The position numbers and the translations under genes are program-made. This document shows, piece after piece, positions 1 through 9,811 of a stretch of DNA of 64,000 bases (position 1 is the first letter of the stretch; each line of letters starts with the position of its first letter). The notes below the pieces were generated by a model. That model was not told where the DNA came from, ran no database searches, and saw nothing but the letters and a program-made list of their open reading frames with translations. Origin of the DNA: Pontiellaceae bacterium B12227 (lineage in GTDB: Bacteria > Verrucomicrobiota > Kiritimatiellia > Kiritimatiellales > Pontiellaceae); assembly GCA_029432775.1 (NCBI GenBank), contig JAROAZ010000001.1, forward strand, positions 1-64,000, in the 5' to 3' direction.

Positions 1-133
1 CGCAGCCATCAAAAGCCCAAACTCAACCGGCATTACAGCCACTCGAAACCAGCTCAGATGTTATTCATTCCTTTCATAGGTTTTTTGACAGAACCCTCGA
101 TTTAAAAAAGCTAATATGAAGGAGATCGCTGTT

Positions 134-169
134 ACCTGTCTATATGGCCAATGGTCTATATAGACAGGT
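134..169. repeat. Perfect 12-bp inverted repeat downstream of the sulfatase operon
   Basis: Arms ACCTGTCTATAT (134-145) and ATATAGACAGGT (158-169) are exact reverse complements around a 12-nt spacer. It lies 48 nt beyond the stop of the minus-strand sulfatase. No T-run follows directly, so it is not a clean intrinsic terminator. It could be an operator or a 3-prime RNA hairpin. Confidence 0.6.
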
Positions 170-216
170 GAGACCATTTCAATTGTCCCGCCGGCTTGTT
201 GCCGACTCCGCCGACA

Positions 217-2034
217 TTACAACTTCAGCTTTTTGTCATCCGCTTCAGGAGCAAAATTACTGCGGAATATTTCAGTTCCGCTTCCGCTTGAGTTCCAGTT
301 GACTTCCACCCGGTTGTCGCCAATAACGATATTGAGGAGCTTATTTTTCATCTTTAAGGCAATGTCTTGGTATTCAGGATTAAAGGCGAGATTGTTCAAT
401 TCATCCGGGTCGCGCTTCATGTCGTAAAGCACCGGTTCGAGATCCTTAAAGGATGCCGTCATGGCCCATTTCATATCTTTGCCGCCCATCTTGTTTTTCG
501 GGCGCGATTTGATGGAGAACATATAGTCCTGCGTGCGGATGGTAGCGCGCGGTCCGGTGACGGCGTGGCTTTCGCCGATAATATAGTCGCGCTCCACTTT
601 TCCAGCGGTAACCTGCGCGAGATCAAATCCGTCGAGATAGTCATATTGAGGTTTAGCCAGATTGGCGCCGCCTGCCGCCATGCAGGTGGGGGCAATGTCG
701 ACAAACTCGGTCATATCAGTGACGACTTTTCCTGCCGGGAACTTTTTCCTGTCGGAAGAAACCACAATGATCGGATCGAGCGCATCGGTTTTCCACGGCG
801 CAAATTTGTAGATCGAGCCATGCTCGTTCAGGCGCCAGCCGTGATCGCCGCAAACATAGATGATCATCCAGGGTTGATTCTGCTTTTTGCTGTAGTTCAG
901 GAAGGCTTCCACACCTTCGCCGATCAGTGCATCGCCGTAGGCACAGAAGGCATAGTAGTCCTGAACCATCTGCTGTTTATCCTCGTCGGAATAGTGTTCC
1001 GATGCCGCCTTTTTGATCAGCCCCTGTAATTGTTTCGGCAGTTTTCCGAACTCGTCTTTATCGACCTTCGGAATCTTATATTCCTTTTTCAGGAAACGAT
1101 CGCGGAACGACTTCGGCGGCAGAACCGGTGTGTGCGGAAAGTCGTAACCAATGTTGGCAAACAACGGCTTGTCCGGATCGACACCGGTATAGGTCTGCGA
1201 ACCGACGCGCAGCGTTTTACCCGGGTTGCCCAGAAACTTAACCAGTTCGGTGGTGTAGCGGCCGTCGCGGTTTTTTCCATAGGGCTGGGAGCTGACGCCG
1301 CCGATAATTTCACCATAGCCCGGCTGCTTTTCGTTCGGCTTACTGTATTTGCGCAGGATATCGTATTTTTCATCGATCATCCTACTCTGGTTTTCGAGGC
1401 CCGGAATGGTGTTCAGTTGGTAGCCGGTGTATTCCCGTTTGCCTTCCGGTGTGACAAACCAGTTCGATTCGGTCGGTTCGTCGAGTTTGATGCCGTTTAT
1501 CTCTTTGACCTTGCCCTTACTCCAGCCGGTCAGGTTTTCATCAAACATTCTGTGGAAGCTGATATCCTGCTGATATACCTGATAGGTTCCGAATTGACCG
1601 TTGGGACGGGTTGAGCGGATGCGGAACCCCAGTTTTCCAACGTGGAAGGTCTGGTAGCCCAGCTTTTCCATCTGTTCCGGCAGCGACGGCTTCCAGTGTT
1701 CAACATTGTTGTTGAACCATTCGAATTCATAGATGCCGGAACGGTGCGGATAGCGTCCCGTATGCATGGAGGCGCGTGACGGTGCACAGCCCTGTGCGTG
1801 GCAGTAGGTGTTGATGAATGTCGTGCCCATTTCCGCCAGTTTGTCAGTGCTGGGCGATTCCACATAACCGAGCGGGCTCATCTCTTCGCCCGTCATGATT
1901 TTGTTAAAGGCGCGGATCGAATCATACCGGTGATCATCGGTCAGCACCCATAATATGTTTGGCTTTTTTTGGGCGGTAGCTGTTCCGGAAACAGCCATCA
2001 GGAGCAGTCCGGAAATAATGAATTGATATTTCAT
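217..2034 (-). CDS. Secreted sulfatase, family S1 type, CAPSR active site
   Basis: A 605-residue sulfatase that would hydrolyse sulfate esters on an unidentified glycan. The start is set at the ATG at 2034, where a hydrophobic signal peptide ending near ATAQ begins and GAGAGA lies just upstream; the open frame extends 22 codons further but that part looks like leader. Visible features are the metal-binding TDDHR near residue 33, the formylglycine site C83-A-P-S-R followed by the conserved TGRYPHRSG, and GDHGW in the C-terminal half. The tail shares a GDxRVEVNW stretch and an ADDKKL end with the neighbour at 2111 and with the sulfatase at 18658, so the three are paralogues. It is probably the second gene of a two-sulfatase operon, 76 nt behind the first. 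Substrate cannot be read from the sequence. Confidence 0.93.
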   Translation of the reverse strand: MKYQFIISGLLLMAVSGTATAQKKPNILWVLTDDHRYDSIRAFNKIMTGEEMSPLGYVESPSTDKLAEMGTTFINTYCHAQGCAPSRASMHTGRYPHRSGIYEFEWFNNNVEHWKPSLPEQMEKLGYQTFHVGKLGFRIRSTRPNGQFGTYQVYQQDISFHRMFDENLTGWSKGKVKEINGIKLDEPTESNWFVTPEGKREYTGYQLNTIPGLENQSRMIDEKYDILRKYSKPNEKQPGYGEIIGGVSSQPYGKNRDGRYTTELVKFLGNPGKTLRVGSQTYTGVDPDKPLFANIGYDFPHTPVLPPKSFRDRFLKKEYKIPKVDKDEFGKLPKQLQGLIKKAASEHYSDEDKQQMVQDYYAFCAYGDALIGEGVEAFLNYSKKQNQPWMIIYVCGDHGWRLNEHGSIYKFAPWKTDALDPIIVVSSDRKKFPAGKVVTDMTEFVDIAPTCMAAGGANLAKPQYDYLDGFDLAQVTAGKVERDYIIGESHAVTGPRATIRTQDYMFSIKSRPKNKMGGKDMKWAMTASFKDLEPVLYDMKRDPDELNNLAFNPEYQDIALKMKNKLLNIVIGDNRVEVNWNSSGSGTEIFRSNFAPEADDKKLKL

Positions 2035-2110
2035 AGTAATCTCTCTTTCGGTCAAGGAGGGCACCGCTTTGTCGTCGCCGTGGCGTTGACGAAGCAACAT
2101 CCTCCAATGA

Positions 2111-3997
2111 TTAAATTTTCGGGATCAGTTCTGCCGGAATGTCCAGTTTCTTGTCATCTGCGCCTTTGGCAAAGTTACTGGTATTATAAAGATTCTTTTT
2201 TGACCAGTCGCATTCGACACGGCCATCGCCCAGAACAATGTTGCCCAGCTTGGTGCGGAACCATTCCGCCAGGGCGGCATATTCCGGATCACTGGCGACA
2301 TTGTTGCGCTCGAGAGGATCGTTGCGCAGGTCGTAAAGGGCAAGCTCGGCTTTTTCCACGGGGCAGGTGAGCGCCCATTGAATATCGTTGTTCAGCGTAC
2401 CTTCTTTTGCGCGCTCCCAGGTGTTGCGGGTGCGCATCGAAAACCCGAAGTCCTTACTCCGCAGGTACGCGCGGGGGCCAATGACGAGGTTCATTTCGCC
2501 GACCGCATAATCGCGCTCGTTCACCTTTCCTTTATAAACCTCTTCAAGGTTGCAGCCGTCGAGATAGTCGAAGCGCTTGTCATGAATGTTCACGCCGCCC
2601 GCCGCCAGGATGGTTGGTGCAAAATCAACAAATTCCGTCAGGGTATCGCAGACTTTTCCGGCGGGATACATTTGTTTGTCGGACGAAACAACCAGCGCGG
2701 CGTTGTGAATCGACTGGCGCCAACCGGTAAACTTGGCTTCGATACCCTGTTCGCCGAGATGCCAGCCGTGGTCGCCGATGGTGTAGATGATCACATATTC
2801 CTGATTATGCTTTTTGCAGTAGGCTTTAAAAGCCTCCACCGATTCACCGATCAGCGAGTCCCCGTAGGCACAAAATGCATAGTAGTCCTGTATGGCGGTT
2901 TGCACTTCAGCCGGAGTGAGGGCTTTTTTGGAGTCGATCTCCTCCGGTGAGGTGCCGAGGATTTTCATGGCATTGTACATTTGCTTCAGCTGCGGCGGCA
3001 GTTTGTCGAGCTCAGTGCGGTCAAAATCCGGTACGCGGTAGTTTTTGTTTGCAAAGCGTTCACGGAATGATTTCGGCGGCAGCACGGGGGTGTGGGGGAG
3101 ATGGAATCCGAGATTCACGAAGAGCGGCTTGTCCGGATCCACACCCGTGATTTCTCTCTTAAAGTCGGTTTTGTAGGTTTTGTTTTCATTTTTCAGATAG
3201 TCCTTAAAAGCCTTCACGATTCCGCCGTCGACCGTCTGGCCGGCGGGCTGCGGATTCAGGCCGCCCAGAATAAGGTTGGGATTGCTGCGGGTATAGCTGC
3301 GGAGCAGATCGTGATCTTTTGTCGTTTTATTGCGCTGGGCCAGATCTTCGGCCGAAACTGTGCCCTTGGTCAGAGAAAGAATATATTTACGTTTCGTTCC
3401 GTCAGGGTAGAGCACGGTTTCGGTGGTTCCATTCACTGGAGATCCTTCTCCGTTCGACCAGTAGGCGCTGGTATAGATGTCGCCGATACCATTTTTCTGG
3501 AGGTCATGTTTGAAATGGATGCGCAGTCCGTAGATTTCGTCTTCCCCGGCATAGTGTTCACCCGGGTAGGTGTAGATGTAGGCTCCGGTTTTTCCGATGA
3601 TGGCGGTCTGGTATCCCTGCTCGCGCATCACCTGATGGGTGACCGGGCGAACGAAGTCGGCCGACTGATGGGTGGTTTCAAAAGCATAGTGTCCGTTGCG
3701 GAAGGGGTAGCGCCCACTGTGCATGGATCCGCGCGACGGCCCGCAGGCCGGGGAGTTGCAGATGGCATGGGTGAAGAGAACGCCTTCCCTGGCCAACGCA
3801 TCCACGTTCGGTGATTCCACATAGCCCAACGGACTTTCTTTGGTCCCATATTCAGCCTGATTGAAGGCGCTGATGGAGTCGGCGCGCTGGTCGTCGGTAA
3901 TAATCCAAAGAACGTTCGGCTTTGCCGCATACACAACGGTTCCCAAATACACGCTCAATGCGATGCACCCATATAATCGCGTTAGTTTTAGATTCAC
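2111..3997 (-). CDS. Secreted sulfatase, family S1 type, CGPSR active site
   Basis: A 628-residue sulfatase. The start codon is GTG (3997-3995), chosen because AAGGAA sits seven bases upstream and a signal peptide (residues 1 to about 24, ending VVYA) follows at once. The N-terminal metal site is TDDQRADS, the formylglycine Cys is C85 in CGPSR, and [11 protein letters not shown] marks the second metal-binding region. It is clearly paralogous to the genes at 217 and 18658 (shared [15 protein letters not shown], LGDGRVE and ADDKKLDIP). It is the first gene of a minus-strand pair and diverges from a PAS-AraC regulator across a 234-bp gap, which makes that regulator the obvious candidate controller. 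Cys-type sulfatases need a formylglycine-generating enzyme or anSME, and neither is encoded in this window. Confidence 0.93.
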   Translation of the reverse strand: MNLKLTRLYGCIALSVYLGTVVYAAKPNVLWIITDDQRADSISAFNQAEYGTKESPLGYVESPNVDALAREGVLFTHAICNSPACGPSRGSMHSGRYPFRNGHYAFETTHQSADFVRPVTHQVMREQGYQTAIIGKTGAYIYTYPGEHYAGEDEIYGLRIHFKHDLQKNGIGDIYTSAYWSNGEGSPVNGTTETVLYPDGTKRKYILSLTKGTVSAEDLAQRNKTTKDHDLLRSYTRSNPNLILGGLNPQPAGQTVDGGIVKAFKDYLKNENKTYKTDFKREITGVDPDKPLFVNLGFHLPHTPVLPPKSFRERFANKNYRVPDFDRTELDKLPPQLKQMYNAMKILGTSPEEIDSKKALTPAEVQTAIQDYYAFCAYGDSLIGESVEAFKAYCKKHNQEYVIIYTIGDHGWHLGEQGIEAKFTGWRQSIHNAALVVSSDKQMYPAGKVCDTLTEFVDFAPTILAAGGVNIHDKRFDYLDGCNLEEVYKGKVNERDYAVGEMNLVIGPRAYLRSKDFGFSMRTRNTWERAKEGTLNNDIQWALTCPVEKAELALYDLRNDPLERNNVASDPEYAALAEWFRTKLGNIVLGDGRVECDWSKKNLYNTSNFAKGADDKKLDIPAELIPKI

Positions 3998-4231
3998 AGT
4001 TATTCCTTTTTTATGCCGTCAGTTACGACTCTGAATATCCACAAGAACATTAGACAGTACGAAATCAACTTAAGGTGTTGTACAGAATCCGTACTATCCA
4101 TTTGGCTCATATAAAGCGCATCCGGGAATGCCTGCATGTTCACGTTTATAGTTCGTGGAGGCGAATCATCGGACTTTCTGCTCAATTTCTTTAGTTTCAT
4201 TGCTTCAGGATAGTTGATAGTTTAGGTCTAC

Positions 4232-4987
4232 ATGGAAAAAACCAGTAATCAAGTCAATGAACCTGTTTTAGGAAAGTTCGGCGAAGCGCAGTTGTCGCAG
4301 CTGTTCGACTATCTGCCCGGGATTTACTTCGTGGTCAAGAATTGCAAGGGGCAGGTCATGATGGCCAATGAGGTCGCAGTGCGCCTGTGCGGGTTTGAAT
4401 GTGAAGGAGATATGATCGGTAAAACGGATCACGACATTTTTTCGCCCGAACGCGCCGAGGCCTATATTGCGGATGATCGTAGTGTTTTTGAAACCGGCAA
4501 TCCAATTGTTGAGCGGGTGGAACTGGCTCCAGATCCCAATAATTCCATTAACTGGTTTGTAACCACGAAAATTCCGCTCTATTCCGACGCGCAGGAGATT
4601 ATCGGACTGGCCTGTATTGCCCGTAATATGAACGATGCGCATGAAAAGCTCCGTCCACATGTTGAAATGAACAATGTATTGGAATATGTGAGGGAACATT
4701 ATGCCGAATCGATCAAGGTGGATGATCTGGCCGCTCTTATGCATCTTTCCTCCAGTCAGTTTGAACGGCGATTTCGCAAGGTATTTGAAATCAGTCCGAC
4801 GCGGCATATTCTGAATGTGCGGATTCGGGCGGCCTGCAACCTGCTCTCCTCCAGCAACGATACCATTGCCTCGATTGCTCAGGAGGCCGGATTCTATGAT
4901 CACAGCCATTTTGTGCGCAGTTTTAAAAAGGTAATGGGGATTTCTCCCAGCGAGTTCCGCTCCTCAGATCGGAAAAGTCCGTGGTGA
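4232..4987 (+). CDS. PAS domain AraC-family transcriptional regulator
   Basis: A 251-residue cytoplasmic regulator. Residues about 20-135 form a PAS fold (LPGIYFVVKNCKGQVMMAN, then the GKTDHDIF turn), followed by an AraC-type double helix-turn-helix from about residue 148 (VREHYAESIKVDDLAALMHLS and the second-helix motif AGFYDHSHFVRSFKK, ending SPSEFR). The PAS domain replaces the usual sugar-binding cupin, so the inducer may be a small ligand or a redox signal rather than a free sugar. It is transcribed away from the two sulfatases at 217 and 2111 and upstream of the sugar-catabolic operon at 5135, so it could control either side. Both assignments are inference from position. Confidence 0.9.
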   Translation: MEKTSNQVNEPVLGKFGEAQLSQLFDYLPGIYFVVKNCKGQVMMANEVAVRLCGFECEGDMIGKTDHDIFSPERAEAYIADDRSVFETGNPIVERVELAPDPNNSINWFVTTKIPLYSDAQEIIGLACIARNMNDAHEKLRPHVEMNNVLEYVREHYAESIKVDDLAALMHLSSSQFERRFRKVFEISPTRHILNVRIRAACNLLSSSNDTIASIAQEAGFYDHSHFVRSFKKVMGISPSEFRSSDRKSPW

Positions 4988-5134
4988 TTTACACACGAGT
5001 GCCTGAATTCTACATGCTACGCAATTGATATCCTGCTAATCTGTTTCCATGGATTTGAAAAACAAACAGATCAATCTGAGAGCCTGTATACGTAAGATGC
5101 TCTACTTGTTGAACAGGCATGACGAGGGGAAGCG

Positions 5135-6115
5135 ATGATACGGGTTGGGATTGTTGGTTTCGGCTTTATGGGGGGCGTGCATTTTAAAGGATGGCAAGCG
5201 AATGCATCGGCCGAGGTGGTTGCCATCTGCGATGCGAATCCCATTGAAGGAAAAGCGAAGCAGGGAAATATTGATACGGGCAGGGATGAGCTGGATCTGA
5301 ACGGGGTTTCCATCTATACCGATATCGCGCATATGCTCGCCACGGAAAATCTGGATGCGGTATCCATCACACTGCCGACCCATCTGCATAAAAGGATTTC
5401 CATCCAATGCCTGGAAGCCGGTGTTCACGTTTTATGCGAAAAGCCCATGGCGTTGAGTGTTCCGGATTGTGATGCCATGATCGCAGCGGCCGATGCCGCG
5501 GGGAAACAACTGATGATCGGCCACTGCATCCGCTTCTGGCCGGAATACCAATGGGCCGAACAGATCATAAGCAGTGGGGCATACGGTTCGGTGGTTGCTG
5601 CAGCGTTTTCCCGCCTGACCTATGCGCCGGCCTGGGATGCTGACAGCTGGCTCTCCGATCAGAATAAAAGCGGGGGGATTGCGCTGGACCTGCACATTCA
5701 CGATCTGGATTTCATCCAATTTGTTTTTGGAGTTCCCGGGAGTATCCGTTCCAGCTGCGCCACGCTGGAGTCGAAAATCACCGGGCATATACAGACCGAA
5801 TTGGAGTTCGGTGCGGACCAGACCATTTCGGCGACGGCCAGTTGGGCAATGCCTGAATCTTTCGGGTTTCAGATGAGTTTCCGGATCATTCTCGAAAAAG
5901 CCGTTCTCCTGCTTGATTCGCAGGCAGCTACCCCGCTCCGTCTGATTCCGCACGTAGGTGACCCCCTCATTCCGGTGCTTCCTGATGGCGATGGGTATCA
6001 AAACGAAATCAACTATTTTTCACAATTGATCACCGGTTCTGAAATCCCCCGGATCATAACACCGGAAGAGGCGCGTGAATCGGTGCGCATGGCATTGGAG
6101 ACCATCAACTCATGA
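5135..6115 (+). CDS. Gfo/Idh/MocA family oxidoreductase
   Basis: A 326-residue NAD(P)-dependent sugar or inositol dehydrogenase-like enzyme. The N-terminal Rossmann fold begins at once with GIVGFGFMGGVHFKGW, and the family motif CEKPMAL lies near residue 110, followed by GHCIRFWPEY and a C-terminal alpha/beta domain. GAGGGGA-like ribosome-binding bases (GAGGGGAAGCG) precede the ATG. The gene is first in a three-gene operon, overlapping the next by the ATGA arrangement. With an isomerase and a permease downstream, it probably oxidises a sugar released by polysaccharide desulfation. The exact substrate is unknown. Confidence 0.92.
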   Translation: MIRVGIVGFGFMGGVHFKGWQANASAEVVAICDANPIEGKAKQGNIDTGRDELDLNGVSIYTDIAHMLATENLDAVSITLPTHLHKRISIQCLEAGVHVLCEKPMALSVPDCDAMIAAADAAGKQLMIGHCIRFWPEYQWAEQIISSGAYGSVVAAAFSRLTYAPAWDADSWLSDQNKSGGIALDLHIHDLDFIQFVFGVPGSIRSSCATLESKITGHIQTELEFGADQTISATASWAMPESFGFQMSFRIILEKAVLLLDSQAATPLRLIPHVGDPLIPVLPDGDGYQNEINYFSQLITGSEIPRIITPEEARESVRMALETINS

Positions 6116-6903
6116 AATTATCAACGGGAATGTGTACCTGGTCGCTTCAGAATAATCCATTTGAGGTCGTAAAGGCATTGAAAGAAGCCGGGCTCTCTAT
6201 GCTCCATCTTGAACTGGTGGCATTAGAGCTGTTTCGCGAACTGATCAAAGAAAATAACCTGACGGTCAGTTGCACCATGCTCGCGTTTCCTCAGGAAGAC
6301 TATTCAACACTCCACCGCATACGCGAAACAGGAGGCATTGTTCCGGACGACTGCTGGCCGGTTAATCGTGTATTGGTCATCGATGCCATTGAGAAAACCG
6401 CAAAGCTTAACGTGAAATACCTTTCCTTTCATGCCGGCTTTATTGATCACACGGATACTGAAAACTATCAACTATTTTGCGGCCGCATGACCGAAGTGGC
6501 CGATGCAGCAAAAGAACATGGCATTATGATCCTGTTGGAAACCGGTCAGGAAAGCGCAGGGGACCTCCGTATATTTCTTGAAGAGCTGAACCACCCGGCT
6601 CTGGGCGTTAATTTTGACCCGGCCAACATGATTCTTTATGGAAAAGGAAATCCGATCGATGCTGTTCATCGACTGGCTCCATGGATTAAACATGTTCACA
6701 TCAAGGATGCGACGGCTTCGCCGAACCCGGATGAGTGGGGGACGGAAGTGCCGTGGGGTGATGGAGAAGTGGGCCCCGAGAATTTTTTCAAGGCACTGGC
6801 TGACATCAATTATTCCGGAGCGCTTGCCATTGAACGGGAAGCCGGCGATCAACGCAGGAAAGACATGGTTCACGCAGCTAAACAGTTGGAGATGATGAAA
6901 TGA
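6112..6903 (+). CDS. Sugar phosphate isomerase/epimerase family TIM-barrel protein
   Basis: A 263-residue protein of the xylose-isomerase-like TIM-barrel (AP_endonuc_2) superfamily. Characteristic elements are the N-terminal MCTWSLQNNPFEVVKALKEAGL, the mid-barrel metal ligand E in ILLETGQE, the NFDPANM segment, WIKHVHIKDA and a C-terminal ALAIEREAG. Members of this group isomerise or epimerise keto-sugars or oxidised cyclitols made by Gfo/Idh/MocA partners. The start overlaps the upstream stop by four bases and the stop overlaps the permease start by four, so the three genes are translationally coupled. Confidence 0.88.
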   Translation: MKLSTGMCTWSLQNNPFEVVKALKEAGLSMLHLELVALELFRELIKENNLTVSCTMLAFPQEDYSTLHRIRETGGIVPDDCWPVNRVLVIDAIEKTAKLNVKYLSFHAGFIDHTDTENYQLFCGRMTEVADAAKEHGIMILLETGQESAGDLRIFLEELNHPALGVNFDPANMILYGKGNPIDAVHRLAPWIKHVHIKDATASPNPDEWGTEVPWGDGEVGPENFFKALADINYSGALAIEREAGDQRRKDMVHAAKQLEMMK

Positions 6904-8135
6904 GTGAGTCTAGAATGACGGTTTCCGTATTCTCGCGCCTGGCGATCATGATGTTTCTTCAGTTTTTTATCTGGGGCGCCTGGTATGTCACACTGGGAAC
7001 CTACCTTTCGCAAGGGCTCGGGTTCGAGCCCGGGCAGATAGGGCGGGCTTACAGCGCCATCCCTTGGGGGGCGGTCATTGCCCCGTTTATTGCCGGTATG
7101 ATTGCCGATCGTTTTTTTGCGGCCCAGAAAGTGATGGCCTTTATGCATATTGTCGGTGGTGCCATTCTGTTCTACGCAAGCACGATTACACAGTCTGCCG
7201 TTCTCTTCTGGATCCTGTTGGCCTATGCCATCTGCTATAACCCGACCCTGAGTCTCTCCAATGCAATTTCATTTAACAAAATGACCAATCCGGAAAAACA
7301 GTTTCCGCGTATTCGCGTATTCGGCACCATCGGATGGATTGCTGCCGGACTGCTGATTGGGTTTCTGAAAGTTGAAGCACAGAATATTCCGCTCGTCATT
7401 GCGGGGGGCGCTTCCCTTCTGCTCGGCCTCTTCTCGCTTTTCCTGCCGCCCACTCCGCCGAAATCGCTGGGGCACAAGGTCACCATAAGCGATATGCTCG
7501 GTTTGGAAACTCTTAAGCTGATGAAACAGCGGTCGTTTGCGATTTTTGTAATCGGCTCCCTGCTGATCTGTATCCCGCTGGCTTTTTATTACAACTTTGC
7601 CAATATGTTCCTGAATGATGTCGGTGTTGTGAATGCGGCCGGAAAAATGACGATGGGCCAGATGTCGGAACTGATCTTTATGATCATCATGCCGTTTTTC
7701 TTTGTGCGGCTTGGAGTAAAGAAAATGCTGCTCATCGGCATGCTGGCCTGGGTGATCCGCTATGTTCTCTTTGCATTCGGAAGTGCGGACTCTCTGGTGT
7801 GGATGTATTATATCGGAATTCTTCTGCACGGTATCTGCTACGACTTTTTCTTTGTGACCGGTCAGATCTATGTCGACAACACCGCACCTAAGGCGATTCA
7901 GGCGCAGGCGCAGGGCTTCATTGCTTTTATTACCTATGGAGTCGGCATGGTTATCGGGGCCAACCTTTCGGGCGAAGTGGTGCAACACTTCACGGTCGCA
8001 GGTTCAACAGCCGGAGTGGTTGAACAAGTCATTTGCTGGCAGAAGATCTGGCTCACACCCGCGATGATTGCCGGGGCGATTCTGATCCTCTTTGCGATTC
8101 TGTTTAAAGAGGATCGGTCGGCCGACGCAAATTGA
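6900..8135 (+). CDS. MFS permease of the nucleoside:H+ symporter (NupG-like) family
   Basis: A 411-residue inner-membrane protein with about twelve hydrophobic segments. It starts with SRLAIMMFLQFFIWGAWYVT and has the GMIADRFF loop, which resembles the NupG/XapB nucleoside permease branch of the major facilitator superfamily. In PVC bacteria and Bacteroidetes such permeases often sit with Gfo/Idh/MocA dehydrogenases and isomerases, as here, so the cargo may be a sugar rather than a nucleoside. GGAG lies about eight bases before the ATG, inside the end of the upstream gene. Confidence 0.88.
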   Translation: MSESRMTVSVFSRLAIMMFLQFFIWGAWYVTLGTYLSQGLGFEPGQIGRAYSAIPWGAVIAPFIAGMIADRFFAAQKVMAFMHIVGGAILFYASTITQSAVLFWILLAYAICYNPTLSLSNAISFNKMTNPEKQFPRIRVFGTIGWIAAGLLIGFLKVEAQNIPLVIAGGASLLLGLFSLFLPPTPPKSLGHKVTISDMLGLETLKLMKQRSFAIFVIGSLLICIPLAFYYNFANMFLNDVGVVNAAGKMTMGQMSELIFMIIMPFFFVRLGVKKMLLIGMLAWVIRYVLFAFGSADSLVWMYYIGILLHGICYDFFFVTGQIYVDNTAPKAIQAQAQGFIAFITYGVGMVIGANLSGEVVQHFTVAGSTAGVVEQVICWQKIWLTPAMIAGAILILFAILFKEDRSADAN

Positions 8136-8281
8136 TATTGCTTTCCGAGAGGGAAGGTCCGTTAATTAAAAGATGGTTACTGTGCCTCTCCTATAGCTTA
8201 ACCCGGTTCATCCGGATGCTGCGCTCGCAGGAGGGTCCCATGTATCGTAAGATTCGAATCAAAGAAGGTGGGATAAGTAAG

Positions 8282-9802
8282 ATGAGGATGAGTTGGATAA
8301 GTCTGAGTGCTCTGCTGTGTGTTGCATTGGTAAGTATAGGCGGAGAGAAACCCAATATTGTTGTGATTCTGGCGGACGATATGGGTTATTCGGATATCGG
8401 CTGTTATGGCGGAGAAATTCAAACGCCGCATATCGACCGACTCGCTCAGGAGGGCATGCGCTTCCGCCATTTTTACAACAATGCCAAATGCACGACCACA
8501 CGGGCGTCGCTGATGTCGGGGCGCTATCCAAACCGCGGTGCCGGCGCACTGGTTCCTGAAGAATACGTGACGCTGCCGCAGGCCATGAAGCTCGCCGGGT
8601 ATCGCACAATCCTGAGCGGCAAGTGGCACCTCGGCCATAGCAAAGGCAGCCTGCCGATGGATCGCGGCTTTGACGAAAGTTATGGCCTGTTTGACGGTTG
8701 CTCCAGCTTTTTCTATCCAACCGATCCCGATAAACCGAACTTCGGTAAGCGCTATTTTGGCCACAATGAAAAACGGATTACGGAGTTTCCCGACGATTTT
8801 TATGCAACCGATGCATTTACGGACCATGCACTTGGTGAAATCAAAAAAGCCATTGATGCGAAGCAACCGTATTTTCTGCATCTGGCCTACACCGCGCCGC
8901 ACTATCCGCTACACGCTCCGGCAGAGGATATCGCAAAATATAAAGGTCGCTATGCCGGTGGCTGGGAAGCGATGCGGCAGGAGCGGTATGCTCGGATGAT
9001 TAAACTCGGTGTGATCGATACCCGCGTGCAGCTCCCGCCTCCCGACCCGCGAACCGAGCCGTGGACGGGGGATGACTATCAACAGCGCCTTATGGAAATT
9101 CATGCGGCGATGGTGGACCGGATGGATCAGAATATCGGGCGTGTACTCAAGCTGCTGGATGAAACGGGTACGGCGGACAACACCCTGATCTTTTTTCTAT
9201 CCGACAACGGAGCCAGTGCAGAGAATCCCCGTTTTGATTGCGTTAAAGGGGCGGAAGTCGGCACCCGTGGATCGTACCGGGCAATCGGTCCGAGCTGGGC
9301 GAATGCCTGCAACACGCCCTTCCGCAAATTTAAAGTGCATGGTCATGAAGGCGGCATGTGTACGCCCTGCGTAGTGCGCTGGCCTTCCGTCATTCCCGAG
9401 AACAGCTGGACGGATGCCGTCGGGCATCTGATAGATTTTCAGCCGACGCTGATGTCGGTTGCCGGTCTAGACCCGTCTGCGGATCGCGCCGCTGGAAGGA
9501 ACCTGCCCGACGGCGAAAACCTTTTGCCTGTGTTGCAGGGCACAGAGCGCGCCCGTGAAAAGCCGATCTTTATGGAATGGGTCGGAAACCGCGCCATGCG
9601 CGATGGCGACTGGAAAATAACGTATTGGAAAAATATGAAAAGCTGGGAGCTATTTGATCTATCCAAAGATCGGACGGAACTCAATGATCTATCTGCTGTG
9701 CATCCGGAACGTTTCAGACAGATGACGGATCAGTGGGATGCCTGGGCAATGTCCACCGGTGTTCGCATGAAAAAGAACCCGGCAAAGAAAAAGACAAAAT
9801 AG
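8282..9802 (+). CDS. Secreted arylsulfatase-type sulfatase with atypical CTTTR active site
   Basis: A 506-residue sulfatase. The frame is open from 8132, but the ATG at 8282 is preferred: AAGGTGG precedes it and a signal peptide follows (WISLSALLCVALVSIGG). The metal site is ILADDMGYSDIG and the nucleophile region is C70-T-T-T-R-A-S-L-M-S-G. The classical signature is C-x-P-x-R or C-x-A-x-R, so Thr at the third place is a departure, although the surrounding ASLMSGRYP is intact. SGKWHLGH, LSDNGA and a C-terminal DGDWKITY complete a normal arylsulfatase layout. It follows the dehydrogenase-isomerase-permease operon by 146 nt and precedes a PhoD-like phosphatase by nine nt. Confidence 0.9.
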   Translation: MRMSWISLSALLCVALVSIGGEKPNIVVILADDMGYSDIGCYGGEIQTPHIDRLAQEGMRFRHFYNNAKCTTTRASLMSGRYPNRGAGALVPEEYVTLPQAMKLAGYRTILSGKWHLGHSKGSLPMDRGFDESYGLFDGCSSFFYPTDPDKPNFGKRYFGHNEKRITEFPDDFYATDAFTDHALGEIKKAIDAKQPYFLHLAYTAPHYPLHAPAEDIAKYKGRYAGGWEAMRQERYARMIKLGVIDTRVQLPPPDPRTEPWTGDDYQQRLMEIHAAMVDRMDQNIGRVLKLLDETGTADNTLIFFLSDNGASAENPRFDCVKGAEVGTRGSYRAIGPSWANACNTPFRKFKVHGHEGGMCTPCVVRWPSVIPENSWTDAVGHLIDFQPTLMSVAGLDPSADRAAGRNLPDGENLLPVLQGTERAREKPIFMEWVGNRAMRDGDWKITYWKNMKSWELFDLSKDRTELNDLSAVHPERFRQMTDQWDAWAMSTGVRMKKNPAKKKTK

Positions 9803-9811
9803 AGGACAACC

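Noticed and set aside
367..3814. Antisense frames of 190-240 residues opposite the two left-end sulfatases
   Set aside because: Same reason: the minus-strand sulfatases carry all conserved motifs.
4000..4200. Minus-strand 66-residue open frame between the sulfatases and the PAS-AraC gene
   Set aside because: No family resemblance and no ribosome-binding site of note, and it fills a divergent promoter gap.
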